64,000 nucleotides of DNA, taken from NCBI RefSeq assembly GCF_000346465.2, contig NC_034011.1, forward strand, positions 18,884,676 through 18,948,675, given 5' to 3'. Below are positions 1 through 10,629 of this stretch, piece by piece (position 1 is the stretch's first letter; every line of letters begins with the position of its first letter). Source of the DNA: Prunus persica. Its lineage: Eukaryota > Streptophyta > Magnoliopsida > Rosales > Rosaceae. The position numbers were made by a program, and so were the translations under genes. A model generated the notes under the pieces. It was not told the DNA's origin. It saw nothing but the letters and a program-made list of their open reading frames with translations, and searched no databases.

Positions 1-265
1 TTCATTCCTACGTCTTACATGTTTCATCATCTTGTGTCTGAGTATTTGATTTTGACTTAATTCAGAAAACACTTGCATTGCATTGAGATTACAAAATAAA
101 GGCATAAACGGTTAGTAGTAGTACAAACAAAATGAGGCCAATGTATTGTGTGGTTGTTTGGCATCATACACAATTGTAAAGATTTAATATATTTTTTATT
201 GTCTTTTTCATCAGAATATCATTACATTCAAAGCTTTTGTTGAGCCTTTATTTTTACTTTTGCAG

Positions 266-2312
266 GGAGATTTTCATGCATATCTTAAAAGGAAAGGTGC
301 ATTAAAGCCAACAACAGCAGTAAAGTTTTCACTTGATATTGCTAGGTCAGTCAAGTGGCTTGTACACTGAATTTGTTTGCAAGTTTTTGTGGAAATGTGA
401 ATGGTCATTACATGTGCCTGATCTTGACATGGAATCTGATGTTTCCATGCTATATTATCAAGTTGGAGTTCTATTATTTTGTGTGTGGAATTTGAGGTGT
501 AATTCTTTTAATTCCTTAAATAATTTATAGCAAGTGTCATTTCTTTTAATATTCGTAGTACTTGATTGACTTGAATCATAGCATACCACATTCGTGGATT
601 TCCTTAATTTGATACAAGGATGGTCATTGGGGAGGTTTTTTGTTTTGGAACTTACCAGCAGTTAAAATCATAAGGTCAGCTGCTTGGTCCGCATTGCCTC
701 CGTGAGAATTACATTCCCTATGGAGACATCCCATTAAAAGTGAGAACTCTAATTCCCTGTAGGGTTAGAAAATTTCTGGGGTGGGAATTCAAATATGGGG
801 TGAAGATAATGAAAATGAAACTAACTATATAATAGAAAATCCAACGAAGAGCAGTCAGCCAATTACTTGTTTCCTCTGTTATATTGCAGTTTTTGGATCA
901 TATTGGAGTGTTACAGTGAAGCTATGTATGCTTGGTTGTATAGGTGTTTTGTTGTCACTGCTTGAATCATTGAATGGACTTGAAGGCCAAGTTGGTTAGT
1001 TTTGGTATCTACCTTTTATCTACTGGGGCCATGGTTTTTGGTATCTACCTTTTATCTACTGGGGCCATGGTTTTGTGTGGATCAAATGCAAACAGTATTC
1101 TTTGATTGAGTTTGTGGTTTTGGCATTCGTGGTGGTGGAAGGTGGATGATTGCTACCTATTATAGCTAGGCAATTTCATGTGTTCTCTTAGCTTAATGAG
1201 CACTATACTGATATTGCAGGGGGATGAATTATCTTCATGAGCATAAACCTGAAGCAATAATTCATCGAGATCTTGAGCCCTCGTATGCTCTCTCTCTCTC
1301 TCTCTCGTGCATTATTGCTTTTATTTTTTCTAGTGGCAAAACAGATGTAAACCAGCATAGTTTTACTTATATATTATCTGAGTCATCAGCAGGAAACTTA
1401 TAAAATGAGCCATTGAGCGCAGGAAGGACAGTGGAATGTGACCAAGTAATATAAATGGGTGGAAAACTTAAGTTGAAGCCTAAACGGAACAAAATTGAGT
1501 GGGCGCAGTTTGGGCACAAATTGATAACTTGCATTCTTTCTTTCACTCCTCTTAGTTTAATAAATTGTTTGAAGCACTGTGGATTTTTTTCATCTTAGCT
1601 GAGCATGTGAAGCATCATAGTTATATGCTGGCATGAATCGTGCACTATCGATAAATAAATGGTTGAAGCTGTTGATAGTTTTTTAATTGTTCGTGAGTAA
1701 GATAACAGAAACATATTGCGGGATGATTCTGGGCATCTGAAAGTTGCAGACTTTGGGTTGAGCAAGCTACTGAAAGTTGCAAATACAGTTAAAGAGGACA
1801 GACCTGTGACTAGTCAAGACACTTCTTGTATGTTGCTCCTTTTCTGAACATTATTATCTTCCATTTATTTGATCAAAGCTATTCTGTGTGTAAAATTGTA
1901 GAGTCATCCAATCAATTCTAGTCTTTATTAAGAAATAAAACCCAGCTTGTTTGGATGACAATTTTGCTAATTTTAACTGGGAGGGGGAATACACCCTCAT
2001 TTTATTGCATGGGTTGCTAACCCTATTAGAATCCCACACGGGCTCTCTTGTAATTTAGTTAGAGCTCTAGAATCTTAGCAATTCTTTGTCTCCTAAATGT
2101 TAGACATAACAGGATAAGGCTTAGGCTTATGTAAACATGTAATCATTCCAATTTTGAATATATCTGGTACTTCCTATCAGCATGTAGGCCTATTGTTGCT
2201 GATATAATGAAATCTCCAATGAACAGGGAGATATGTGGCTCCTGAGGTTTACAGAAATGAAGAATATGATACAAAAGTGGATGTTTTTTCATTTGCTTTG
2301 ATCTTGCAAGAG

Positions 2313-2396
<84 letters not shown>

Positions 2397-3437
2397 CTAG
2401 ATAGAACCCTTTTTTTTTTCTTTAGTTATTTTCTGACCAAGTTTGTTGTCATTTGTTCGATGTTTATACGCTCAATTAATTTCTGTTCATTAATGTTTTC
2501 CAATTATCAGGTGTTTGTGCTCTTGATGGTCTAAGCAAAAATTACATTTTCAATGATTGAAGATAATATTTACCCTTTTTCTTTCCAGATGATTGAAGGT
2601 TGTCTACCATTTTCTACAAAGCCAGAAAAGGAAGTTCCTAAGGCATATGTTGCAAATGAGCGCCCACCATTTAGAGCTCCACCAAAGTATTATGCACTTG
2701 GATTGAAGGAGTAAGTTGTTTGCATGTATATGTGAGGTGTCATTTTCTTTATGCCTACCCACTTGTTTGTTGGTAATTATTTTGATATATTTTGTGGTAC
2801 TAAAAATGAGTTTTTGACCAGTCTTCCAAACTGTTGCTATCTACACCTCATGATTATAAACAAGTTTGGCTCCCTAATTGTTGGAACCTAAAAGCTTTGA
2901 AGATGGGGGAAACAAAGCTTTCTATTTGATTTTTATTTTATATAAAAATGATTATATTGTGAAACTCCAATTTGAGAGGAAAATCCCTTGTTCCGTTTGC
3001 TCAAGATCTTTTATATACTGGGGTATATTCTCTTTGATAGGGGGAGCTCCTTGTTAAGAAAGCTTACTTGAAGTTTGTGTACAGGTTAATTGAGGAATGT
3101 TGGAGTCAGGATCCGTTCAAGAGACCAACATTCAGGCAAATAATTAAGAGGTTGGATGACATTAATACCCAGTTTGCTAGAAAAAGACGCTGGAAGGTGC
3201 ATTCTCTCTCTGCCCAAATTACCTGGTTTTGACACTTGGAAATGCATTTTCTGGGATACTTGATTTCCTTTCATACATCTGCTGGAAATTTGGCTGTTAT
3301 TGTAAATTCACCTCTGCAATTTCTTGTATTTTATACAGGGTATGCCACTTAAATGTCTCCAGAATCTCGAGGCCATGTTGAAGAAGGATCGTACATGCCC
3401 AAGCAGCCGTTCATCTACCCAGTCTACAGTGAGATGA
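266..3437 (+). CDS. VIK: VIK-like Raf-type protein kinase, 3' part
   Basis: The C-terminal part of a serine/threonine kinase domain is read from exons 266-345, 1220-1282, 1709-1827, 2227-2312, 2589-2710, 3085-3196 and 3339-3437 (stop TGA 3435-3437). Phases agree at every junction and all introns are GT-AG. Visible motifs are GDFHAYL, the catalytic loop HRDLEPSN, DFG (VADFGLSK), the APE motif (YVAPEVY), and a subdomain XI with CW..DPFKRPTF. HRDLEP in place of HRDLKP is usual for the plant integrin-linked/ankyrin kinases (Raf-like group C). The stretch LLKVANTVKEDRPVT and the WRYVAPEVYRNEEYD activation segment fit VH1-INTERACTING KINASE, a partner of a vascular receptor kinase in Arabidopsis. 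The ankyrin repeats and the kinase N-lobe must lie upstream of base 1. The kinase identity is firm; the VIK subgroup is from memory. Confidence 0.88.
1000..1070. repeat. 36-bp tandem duplication in a kinase intron
   Basis: A unit beginning TTTTGGTATCTACC and ending GGGGCCATGG occurs at 1000-1034 and again at 1036-1070 without visible mismatch. It lies in the intron 346-1219. The identity of the copies suggests a recent duplication. Confidence 0.9.
2315..2396. repeat. Compound (CT)n(CA)n microsatellite in kinase intron
   Basis: About 20 CT units (to about 2356) run into about 20 CA units (to about 2394). The run starts two to four bases after the 5' splice site GT at 2313. Long apparent reading frames on both strands here are artefacts of the repeat. 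Confidence 0.95.
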
Positions 3438-4321
3438 GTAAGTATTGCCTCATGTCAGGCAGGACTAAAAGCTCTTTTTCTCCTCCAACTGAGGAAGCTT
3501 TTTCTAGCACAGTTTGTGAGATAGTTATACCTTTTTGCCAGCATGCCAAGTTTGCCTCTTAGTTGGGCCAACAGATGCTGTGTAATACAATGGGTAATGC
3601 TATTCTCACATGAAGAATTTGTAGAGTTTCTTCCAACTGGAGCATTTATTTCTTCTTTTTTTAAACAATAATAATCATAACAAAACTACACTTTGGTTGT
3701 TCTTAGGAATGGTCCCCAGCTTTATGGCTTATTGGGTGGCGTTGTTTGGTCTTTAAATCCAGAGACAATTTGGAAGGGGACTTGCAGCTTTAACATTTGC
3801 AAGCCAACCCAAGTTACTGAATCGTTTTATCAAGATCAAGTTGTTGCAGTACATTTGTCAATTACGAAAGGACCTAAATGCCATGTGGGTAAAATTTCAC
3901 AAGTTCTAATCCCCTCAATATGTGAAACATACATTCATAAATAATAAATCATCCACCGAAAAGACAAAAAAAGAATCGCTTATGGCAGAAAAGATAAGGT
4001 AAATGGAAATGTTAAGCCATATGTGCTCCAAGTCTTCATCTCTGTGAGTAAACACACACGCACAACAAAAAAAACAAAAATTATCTCTCATTTGATAAGG
4101 GAAAAAATTAATTAGAATATGCCTAAAACAACTGATAACCATTAACAGTGTTGACAAGATTATATTTGCCAAAAATCTGATCAGATGCTATGTTGAGGGC
4201 ACCTCTCAGGCTTATTCTATGAACAAGTACTAATTTTTACTCTAGCATCTTTCAGTCTTTTTCCTGGACTGATGGGCATCACAATTCAGAAAGAGAAAAT
4301 TGGTATTTGTTCCTCCAATGT
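3438..4321. other. Convergent intergenic region
   Basis: The 3' flanks of the kinase (+) and the helicase (-) meet here. It probably holds both 3' UTRs. I see no further gene or repeat. Confidence 0.6.
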
Positions 4322-5869
4322 TTATTTGATGTAAGCCCGCATGTATTTTCTGCCATTAATTTCCTGGCTGCTGTTATCATTGCTGCCATTTTTGTTCTGG
4401 CTGACATTATCATCCTCACCCTCCTTATCTTGTTCACTAGTAAATTTGTTATAAAACTGCGCAACCTTAGGGTGCACCTTAATCTTCGAAGGGTCGAAAC
4501 CAGATAAATACAGGCCTTCCAAGCTTCTCACTCGGGAAAGAGCTACATAAACCATTCCATTTTCGAAAGCTCTAGAGAGATCGGTGTGAAGGCGGTCAAG
4601 AGTCATGCCCTGACACTTGTGAATGCTTGAAGCCCATGCCAATATGAGAGGTAGCTGCTCTCTTTTAGCGACTGAATCTCCCTCATTCGCAGTCCATGTA
4701 TTTGGTTCAATCGTCATTTCTAACCCCGAATCAAATCTAACAACCGGTAGCAGCCCATCATCACATATTCTTGTCACACCCACATCCTCTGACTCATAAA
4801 ATCCTGTAACAGTTCCAGTGGCACCATTCACCAGGCCACGCCAAGTATTCAAATTTTTTACCAGCATCACCCTAGCATCTTCGCACAGGGCAATTTCTTT
4901 AGGCGCTATCCCCTGTTCAAGCTGTCTCTTCAAAGAATCCTCCCCGCTATCAACAGCTGTATAAACAACAAGTTCATTGCCCAAGCTTGCCAATCTACTT
5001 GAATTCACTCTATTTACGTCTTCATTCCTTGGATAGAGTTGTACCACAGTAGGATCTGGCTCGGCTTTTGAGCAAGACTGTTCTAGTAACTTTAAGTCTT
5101 CAGGATCACTCTCCCCTCTTCTTATACCCTGAAGCAACTTGATCAGTTGAGGGTCAGATTGCCGAAAAACCTTGGTAAGGTTAACTTGTAAGTCAAAGCT
5201 AGAATCCCAACACTCAGCTTCAAATGCAAATTCCTTACCCCCTGAATTCTGTTGAGGTTTAACAGGCGGTAACTGAAAGAAATCCCCACTCACAACAAGT
5301 TGAATCCCACCCCAAACTTCATCGACTTGCTTAATGGCTCTGGCAATGAAGTCAAGACTCTCAAACAACTCTGCATCAACCATGCTACTTTCATCTAAAA
5401 CCAACGCCTCGGCTTTCCGCCACCTCTTATAAGCCTTATCATTTTTGGAAATCCTATGTAGCAAAGTGTCCCTATCAGCCATGGCACATCCAATACCAGC
5501 AAAAGAGTGAAGGGTCTGCCCACTAATTGCGCAAGCCGCAACACCAGTAGGTGCGGTGACAAAAACCTTTGAAGGTCCGTGACGTTTCTTCAATTGTTTG
5601 ATAATATGCTTAACCAAGATTGTCTTCCCGGTCCCCGCAGAACCGGTAATGAACACAGATTTTCCCTCAGAAATGGCTGACATGACTTGTTTTTGTTGGT
5701 CAGTCCATTGAACTCTCTCTCTGGTTTTAGTGTTTTTGGCCTCTCCCTCTCTAGCTTTGTATCCGCTCTTGTATTTACCTTGAGCCCATTTCGAGTTTTT
5801 GCCAGTGATTTTGGTGCTAAAATTTCTATGCGCAGACAATGCACAGCCAAAAAACTTCATACCCAACAT
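4322..5869 (-). CDS. PIF1-family 5'-to-3' DNA helicase, intronless
   Basis: A single 515-residue frame encodes a superfamily 1B helicase. Motifs: Walker A GSAGTGKT (76-83), motif Ia TAPTGVAA (105-112), Walker B VLDESSMVD (157-165), motif III SGDFFQLPPV (194-203), motif V/VI regions SIHKCQGMTLD (415-425) and VALSRVRSLEGL (442-453). PIF1 helicases unwind forked DNA and G-quadruplexes and work in nuclear and mitochondrial DNA maintenance. The first 20 residues are basic, hydroxylated and nearly acid-free (ALSAHRNFSTK), which fits an organelle presequence (inferred). The C-terminus after about 475 is an acidic, Asn/Ser-rich tail. There is no HUH Rep domain or Helitron-like N-terminal domain, so I read it as a host gene and not a Helitron transposase. 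The start at 5869 was chosen because it gives this presequence. Confidence 0.9.
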   Translation of the reverse strand: MLGMKFFGCALSAHRNFSTKITGKNSKWAQGKYKSGYKAREGEAKNTKTRERVQWTDQQKQVMSAISEGKSVFITGSAGTGKTILVKHIIKQLKKRHGPSKVFVTAPTGVAACAISGQTLHSFAGIGCAMADRDTLLHRISKNDKAYKRWRKAEALVLDESSMVDAELFESLDFIARAIKQVDEVWGGIQLVVSGDFFQLPPVKPQQNSGGKEFAFEAECWDSSFDLQVNLTKVFRQSDPQLIKLLQGIRRGESDPEDLKLLEQSCSKAEPDPTVVQLYPRNEDVNRVNSSRLASLGNELVVYTAVDSGEDSLKRQLEQGIAPKEIALCEDARVMLVKNLNTWRGLVNGATGTVTGFYESEDVGVTRICDDGLLPVVRFDSGLEMTIEPNTWTANEGDSVAKREQLPLILAWASSIHKCQGMTLDRLHTDLSRAFENGMVYVALSRVRSLEGLYLSGFDPSKIKVHPKVAQFYNKFTSEQDKEGEDDNVSQNKNGSNDNSSQEINGRKYMRAYIK

Positions 5870-6500
5870 TTTTCCTTTTCAACTCCTTTCTGGGTCCTCT
5901 AAATTAGGCTCTCTTTTTTCCCTTCTCATATTTGGTAACACTAACAGATACAACAAGATGCACAAAGCATCATCAATATGAAAGGGAAATAGTGCATATG
6001 GTGAAATGAGATTGCTTGATATTAGGGACAAAGTGAAAAACAGTAAGAGAATATAGCAGAACCGAGAAAGCAAGGAAAGATTCGAGCTTTACCTTTCAGA
6101 TTGTGCTCGGAATATGTACTGAGAGAAATTTTTAAAGTATTTCCTAGCCAGCCCCAACAATCTCTATCTCGAAATTAGGCTTCTTTAATCTGGAGAAGTT
6201 ATGATACTGATATACAAGAAGAAGACGTGCTTCCTGCCAAAGTTGAAATGGTCGAAGGTGGGCAACCCCACTTCTTCATTGACAATCTTGGGCTTGTGTT
6301 CTTTTTTTTTGGGCTTTTTGGGCTTCATTGTAACTATTTCAATTTTGCAACTTCACTATTTAATTATTTGTCAATACACTTCATTATATCATAATTCCCT
6401 TTTTTTTAGGAAAAATCTATATCCATATCTTGAGCTCTAATAAGACCCACCCTGCATTGTATTTTAATAATATGATCTGTCTATTTTTTAGGTATTCATT
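5870..6500. other. Upstream region of the PIF1-like gene
   Basis: Non-coding, AT-rich, containing the presumed promoter of the minus-strand helicase. I could not pick a convincing TATA box. No other gene is seen. Confidence 0.5.
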
Positions 6501-6519
6501 TAAATATCATTTTTACAAA

Positions 6520-6740
6520 AAATCACTTGAATCGGGATTCCATTAACCACTCAATTAAATGGTTATTTTAGTGTTTTCTTAAAGCACCGTATTCATACAT
6601 TTTGTTAAGCACCGTGTTCACACAACTAAATGTCTTATGGTTTCTGATTTGCCTAATTTTTTGCAAGAATGGTCTATGAGTAAAGAATTGAAAAATATAC
6701 AGTTTGGATTGTTGAAATTAAATTCGTAGTGGGGCTCAAA
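6520..6740 (+). repeat. Dispersed repeat, copy 1
   Basis: This stretch shares several blocks in the same order with 21690-21890, including ACCACTCAATTA-ATGGTT, a GT.TTTTCTT-AAGCA block, and TTTTTTGCAAG followed by a TCTATGA block. It is diverged and I see no clear ends, so the element class is unknown. Confidence 0.55.
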
Positions 6741-6770
6741 GGGTATCCCTCGATGAAAAGGGACTATTTA

Positions 6771-7015
6771 TCTATATATTTAAAAGTAGTAAGAATGGTA
6801 AAACATTTAAAATACCCAAAAATTCCCTTAGTTAAAGAAAATGTTAACAAATGAACATTTTCATTACATGGGTAATATAGTAAATTAACAATAGTTTTAT
6901 ATTAAAAAAATTTGAAAAACAAAAACAAAATGAGAGCATGGTTCCTATTTTTATGAGATACAACTACACTCATTTCCTCTTTATTAATTTAAATTGAATT
7001 ACTAATATATATATA
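6771..7015 (+). mobile_element. Diverged Helitron-like copy (head of the array)
   Basis: It starts TCTATATATTTAAAAG after an A and shows the family's internal blocks in order: AATGGTAAAACATT, GGTAATATAGTAAATT and CCTATTTTTATG. The 3' hairpin and CTAG are missing. It directly precedes the copy at 7032. Confidence 0.6.
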
Positions 7016-7031
7016 TAAATTAAAACATATA

Positions 7032-7315
7032 TCTATATATATAAAGTAAAAGGCATAGAATGGTAAAACATTCAAAATACCAAGAAATGCCATTGGTTAA
7101 TGTAAATATTAAGAATTGAAATTATTAATTAAATGAGGATAATATGGTAAATTCATATTTTTTATATTTAAAAAATTAAAATTAAAAGAAAAATAATATA
7201 ATAGATCCTATTTTTATGGAACACAACTACCCATTATCTTTTTTAATTCTAAAATAAATTTAAATTTTAAAATAAAAAGTCTCTCGCAGAGCATAAGTGC
7301 GTGCGAAGAGGCTAG
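7032..7315 (+). mobile_element. Non-autonomous Helitron-like element, copy A
   Basis: The 5' end TCTATATATATAAAG follows an A. The 3' end is CTAG (7312-7315) followed by T, and it is preceded by a GC-rich imperfect hairpin (about 7281-7311) flanked by CTCTCGC and GAAGAGG. TC at the 5' end, a hairpin just before CTRR, insertion between A and T, and no target duplication are the published Helitron hallmarks. About 284 bp, no coding capacity. Confidence 0.8.
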
Positions 7316-7594
7316 TATGTATAAAGCAAAAGGCAGAGAATGGTGAAACATTCAAAATACCAGAAAATGTCATTGGTTAATCCAAACATTAAGATTAAAC
7401 TTATTAATTAAATGAGGATAATATGGTAAATTTATACATTTTTATATTTAAAAAAATTTTAAAAAAATCATATAATGAATCCTATTTTTATGGAACGCAA
7501 CTACCCATTATCTTTTTTAATTCTAAAATAAATTTAATTTTTTTTATAAAAAAAAACCTTGTCACAGGCGTGGAAGCGCATGCGGAAAGGCTAG
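7316..7594 (+). mobile_element. Non-autonomous Helitron-like element, copy B
   Basis: It abuts copy A head to tail. The 5' end has decayed (TATGTATAAAGCAAAAGG), but the body matches copy A block for block. It ends in a hairpin region with GGAAGCGCATGC and then CTAG at 7591-7594 before a T. Confidence 0.75.
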
Positions 7595-8179
7595 TATTAA
7601 GCAAGGTTCTTTTATACAAAAAAAAAAAAAACTAACTAAACTTTTATTATTATTAATATTTGCGTTCTCATAACTAGCCTGCCAATTGGCCTTTTTATTT
7701 TTCTCTTTTTTATTTATATTAAATTTGTTTACATATGCAAATACCATTTCTTTTTTACATCAGGTAAATATATAGATATTTAGAAAGAAAAAAAATTAAA
7801 AAATTGAAAAGAAAACATTTTTAAAAATGTGGGTGGAGTGGAATGAAGAGTAAAAAGAGGAATGTGGATGGATTGGGGGAGTAACTTCCTCTATATAATT
7901 ACTTAGGTGAAATTTAATTTTTATTTTATAATTGAGAAAATTAATATTTTACCATTTCACCTTGATTATATTAATTTGCAGTCCTTTTAACATTTTGGTT
8001 AATTCATTTTTTGTCTTTCACTTTATATATAGATTATATTGATAAATCTAGACTTTAGACTTCATTTGTTAAGGGGAAAAAAACAGAATATGAATGATCA
8101 CTATATATATGGCCCAATACTTCTCTACAAACAATTTGGTAAAATTCTCTCCAAACAATTACATACAATTTCTTAATTT
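7595..8179. other. AT-rich intergenic stretch
   Basis: Homopolymeric A and T runs with no gene, RNA gene or clear repeat that I can support. Confidence 0.5.
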
Positions 8180-8352
8180 CACTATAAAAAAAAAGCAGCA
8201 ATAGTCACCATTATTTGGTGATATTTTGGTGACTAATGCGGGGGTGACTAAAGGCTTTAGTCACCAAAAGGCTTTTTTTGGTGACTAAAGCCTTTAGTCA
8301 CTCCTACATTAATCATCAAATAATAGTGACTATTGCTATTTTTTTTACAGTG
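8180..8352. mobile_element. CACTA-type MITE, near-perfect hairpin
   Basis: The ends are CACTATAAAAAAA and TTTTTTTACAGTG, that is, inverted CACTRTAAAAAAA. They are flanked by a 3-bp TTT duplication (8177-8179, 8353-8355), as expected for the CACTA/En-Spm superfamily. The whole 173 bp folds back on itself around 8264-8268, with arms containing AGTCACC and GGTGACT blocks. Such an RNA could be a small-RNA precursor (inference). Confidence 0.85.
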
Positions 8353-8964
8353 TTTTGAAATTATCCGTTCTCCATTAGATTAAAATGGTCCAATTGATCA
8401 TATCTTGGGTTGAGTTATTCGAAGCAAAAGCACCTAATTTCATATCAATTTTGGGCATGCAAAGATACTTACATCATGGCAAAAAGAGAAGAAGAATTAT
8501 TAGCATGAAAATAACTACTTTCAACATTTGACTACGTAGAAAAGTGTGATCCCTTTTTCAGAATGATGCACATATATTTAGTATACAATTTTTGTCCATT
8601 GAAATCATCAAATAGTGGGTTACAAAGCAGACGACATATTGATCACCTATGCATCATTCATTGAGAATTTTAGAAAGCATTTTGAAGTAATTCTCATCGC
8701 TTTTATAGAATGATGATATAATTATGATTCACTGATAGAAAAAGAAGGAACACCTCTTGAGTTATAAACCCTAGACAACATGCAGGTGACCCCCTGGTTT
8801 TTGTTTTTTTGTTTCTTAAACATATCTGAGTGAGAGAGAATCTTTTTAGCAATTACTAACTAGTTATTATTATTAATGAGCTGCTGCTGCTGCTTCAGCA
8901 GCAGACTCTTCTTCCATCTCTTATTGCATCCCTGAGCCTCATCAGTCGTCATCTATATATCTAC

Positions 8965-9027
<63 letters not shown>

Positions 9028-10591
9028 TGACATAAGAAGAAGGGTGGTAAGTAACCGTATATAAGGTCCAATGGAAAATGACCAAACACAAATTACACAA
9101 ACGAAAAGGTGAAAAAGTACACTTAATTTATGAGTTGCATGCACTGCTATCATCGCCAACACCTGCTCTGCTGCTCATGAAGATTTGTCATGATCTGCAT
9201 GCATGCATGTGTACTGCTTTTAACTGCATTCATGTTTCATGTCTGGAAAATTCAAACAGACGAGTTTCATCAGGCTTTGCCATTAAAACTAATAATCTAA
9301 TTAATTCTGCTAATCACATCTTGTAATGAGTAATTTAGGATTCAGTACTCTAGAACATGCAGGATCGACAGACACGGAAAATATTGAAATTAATTGGTTG
9401 GATTTTGGAGTTTTTTTGGACTACATAGTCTGTGAAAGTTAAATACAATCGAAATTGGAAAGAGACAGGAGACAAGGGTCTCGTTGTCTGTGCATGGCCT
9501 CAAATTTTTGGCCAGAGCGATCCTTCTCCACTTAATTACGTGCAACTTGGGGACCTTCTGCTTGGAATTATCAACTGTTTATTCTCCCAAATTCGAAGCA
9601 ATCGAGGAGAGAGAGAGAGAGAGAGAGCAACTCTAAATTGTAATCCACATCAATCCGATTCCCTCACTTCCAAGTTCCTATGCCAACGTGTTGCTTCATT
9701 TTATGCATTTCATTTCCAATAAGTTTTAGAAGCTCTTGATTTTTGGTTTTTTCACTATACTAATTTAGAGGTGTCTATAAATAGGACCTTACTTCTCACC
9801 AAAGAAAGGTGTATTTGGTTGTTGAGCCTTGGACTCATTCTATTTGTGCAAATAGACTTGAGTCATACAGCGATTCAGTTGGACTGTTGTATCCTGAAAG
9901 GGACAGATTAAGAAATATATTGTTGCACCGGTTCGTGGGTTTGAATTTTCTAAAAGAGAGCGAGACTTCCACGCCTCAACTTAATTGTCTTCATGCTTCT
10001 TGAAAGACAAATATTATTAATTTTATCGTAATTTCACCGACTTAACGCACTTGACCAACAAAAGAAAAACTTCTTATTTGTTTGACAACATAATTTGGTA
10101 ACACGATCTGATAAGAAAAACATGAACTTATATGTTTCAATTTGTTTCTTTTATTTTTTCAATGAAAAAGGAAAGAAAATATATGAATTATTTATCAAAA
10201 GTTGATGAAGAAGGCAATGTTTGGTGTGCGTGAGAACATAATGACCGCTTCTTTCTTTACTTTTACATGGGCTTTTATGGCCAAAAAGTACACCCTGCAA
10301 AAACGCACGCACAAACACAACTGTGAAAACTGGCTTTCTGGGATATTAATAAGGATTAATTAAGGCTAATCACTGCATGTCAAATGCGTGTGAATACATA
10401 AATAGAAACAATATTACGTCATGCTCAATACTTAATTATCTCTTGGTAGACAAGGCGAAGTGGAGGCTCTGAGTCTGAAGTCTGATATATCAAGTGAATC
10501 ATGTGATTACGATTCATCAATTGTTCCTTTGTCACATGCATGCCATGAGTGTCCAAAACATTAAATAAATTCCCAATTCCCAAATAATATG

Positions 10592-10629
<38 letters not shown>

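Noticed and set aside
2143..2534. Open frames on both strands with runs of Leu-Ser, Thr-His or Arg-Glu
   Set aside because: They are translations of the CT/CA microsatellite inside a kinase intron.
4322..5869. Autonomous Helitron transposase
   Set aside because: Only the helicase part exists, no Rep domain, and no Helitron ends flank the gene.
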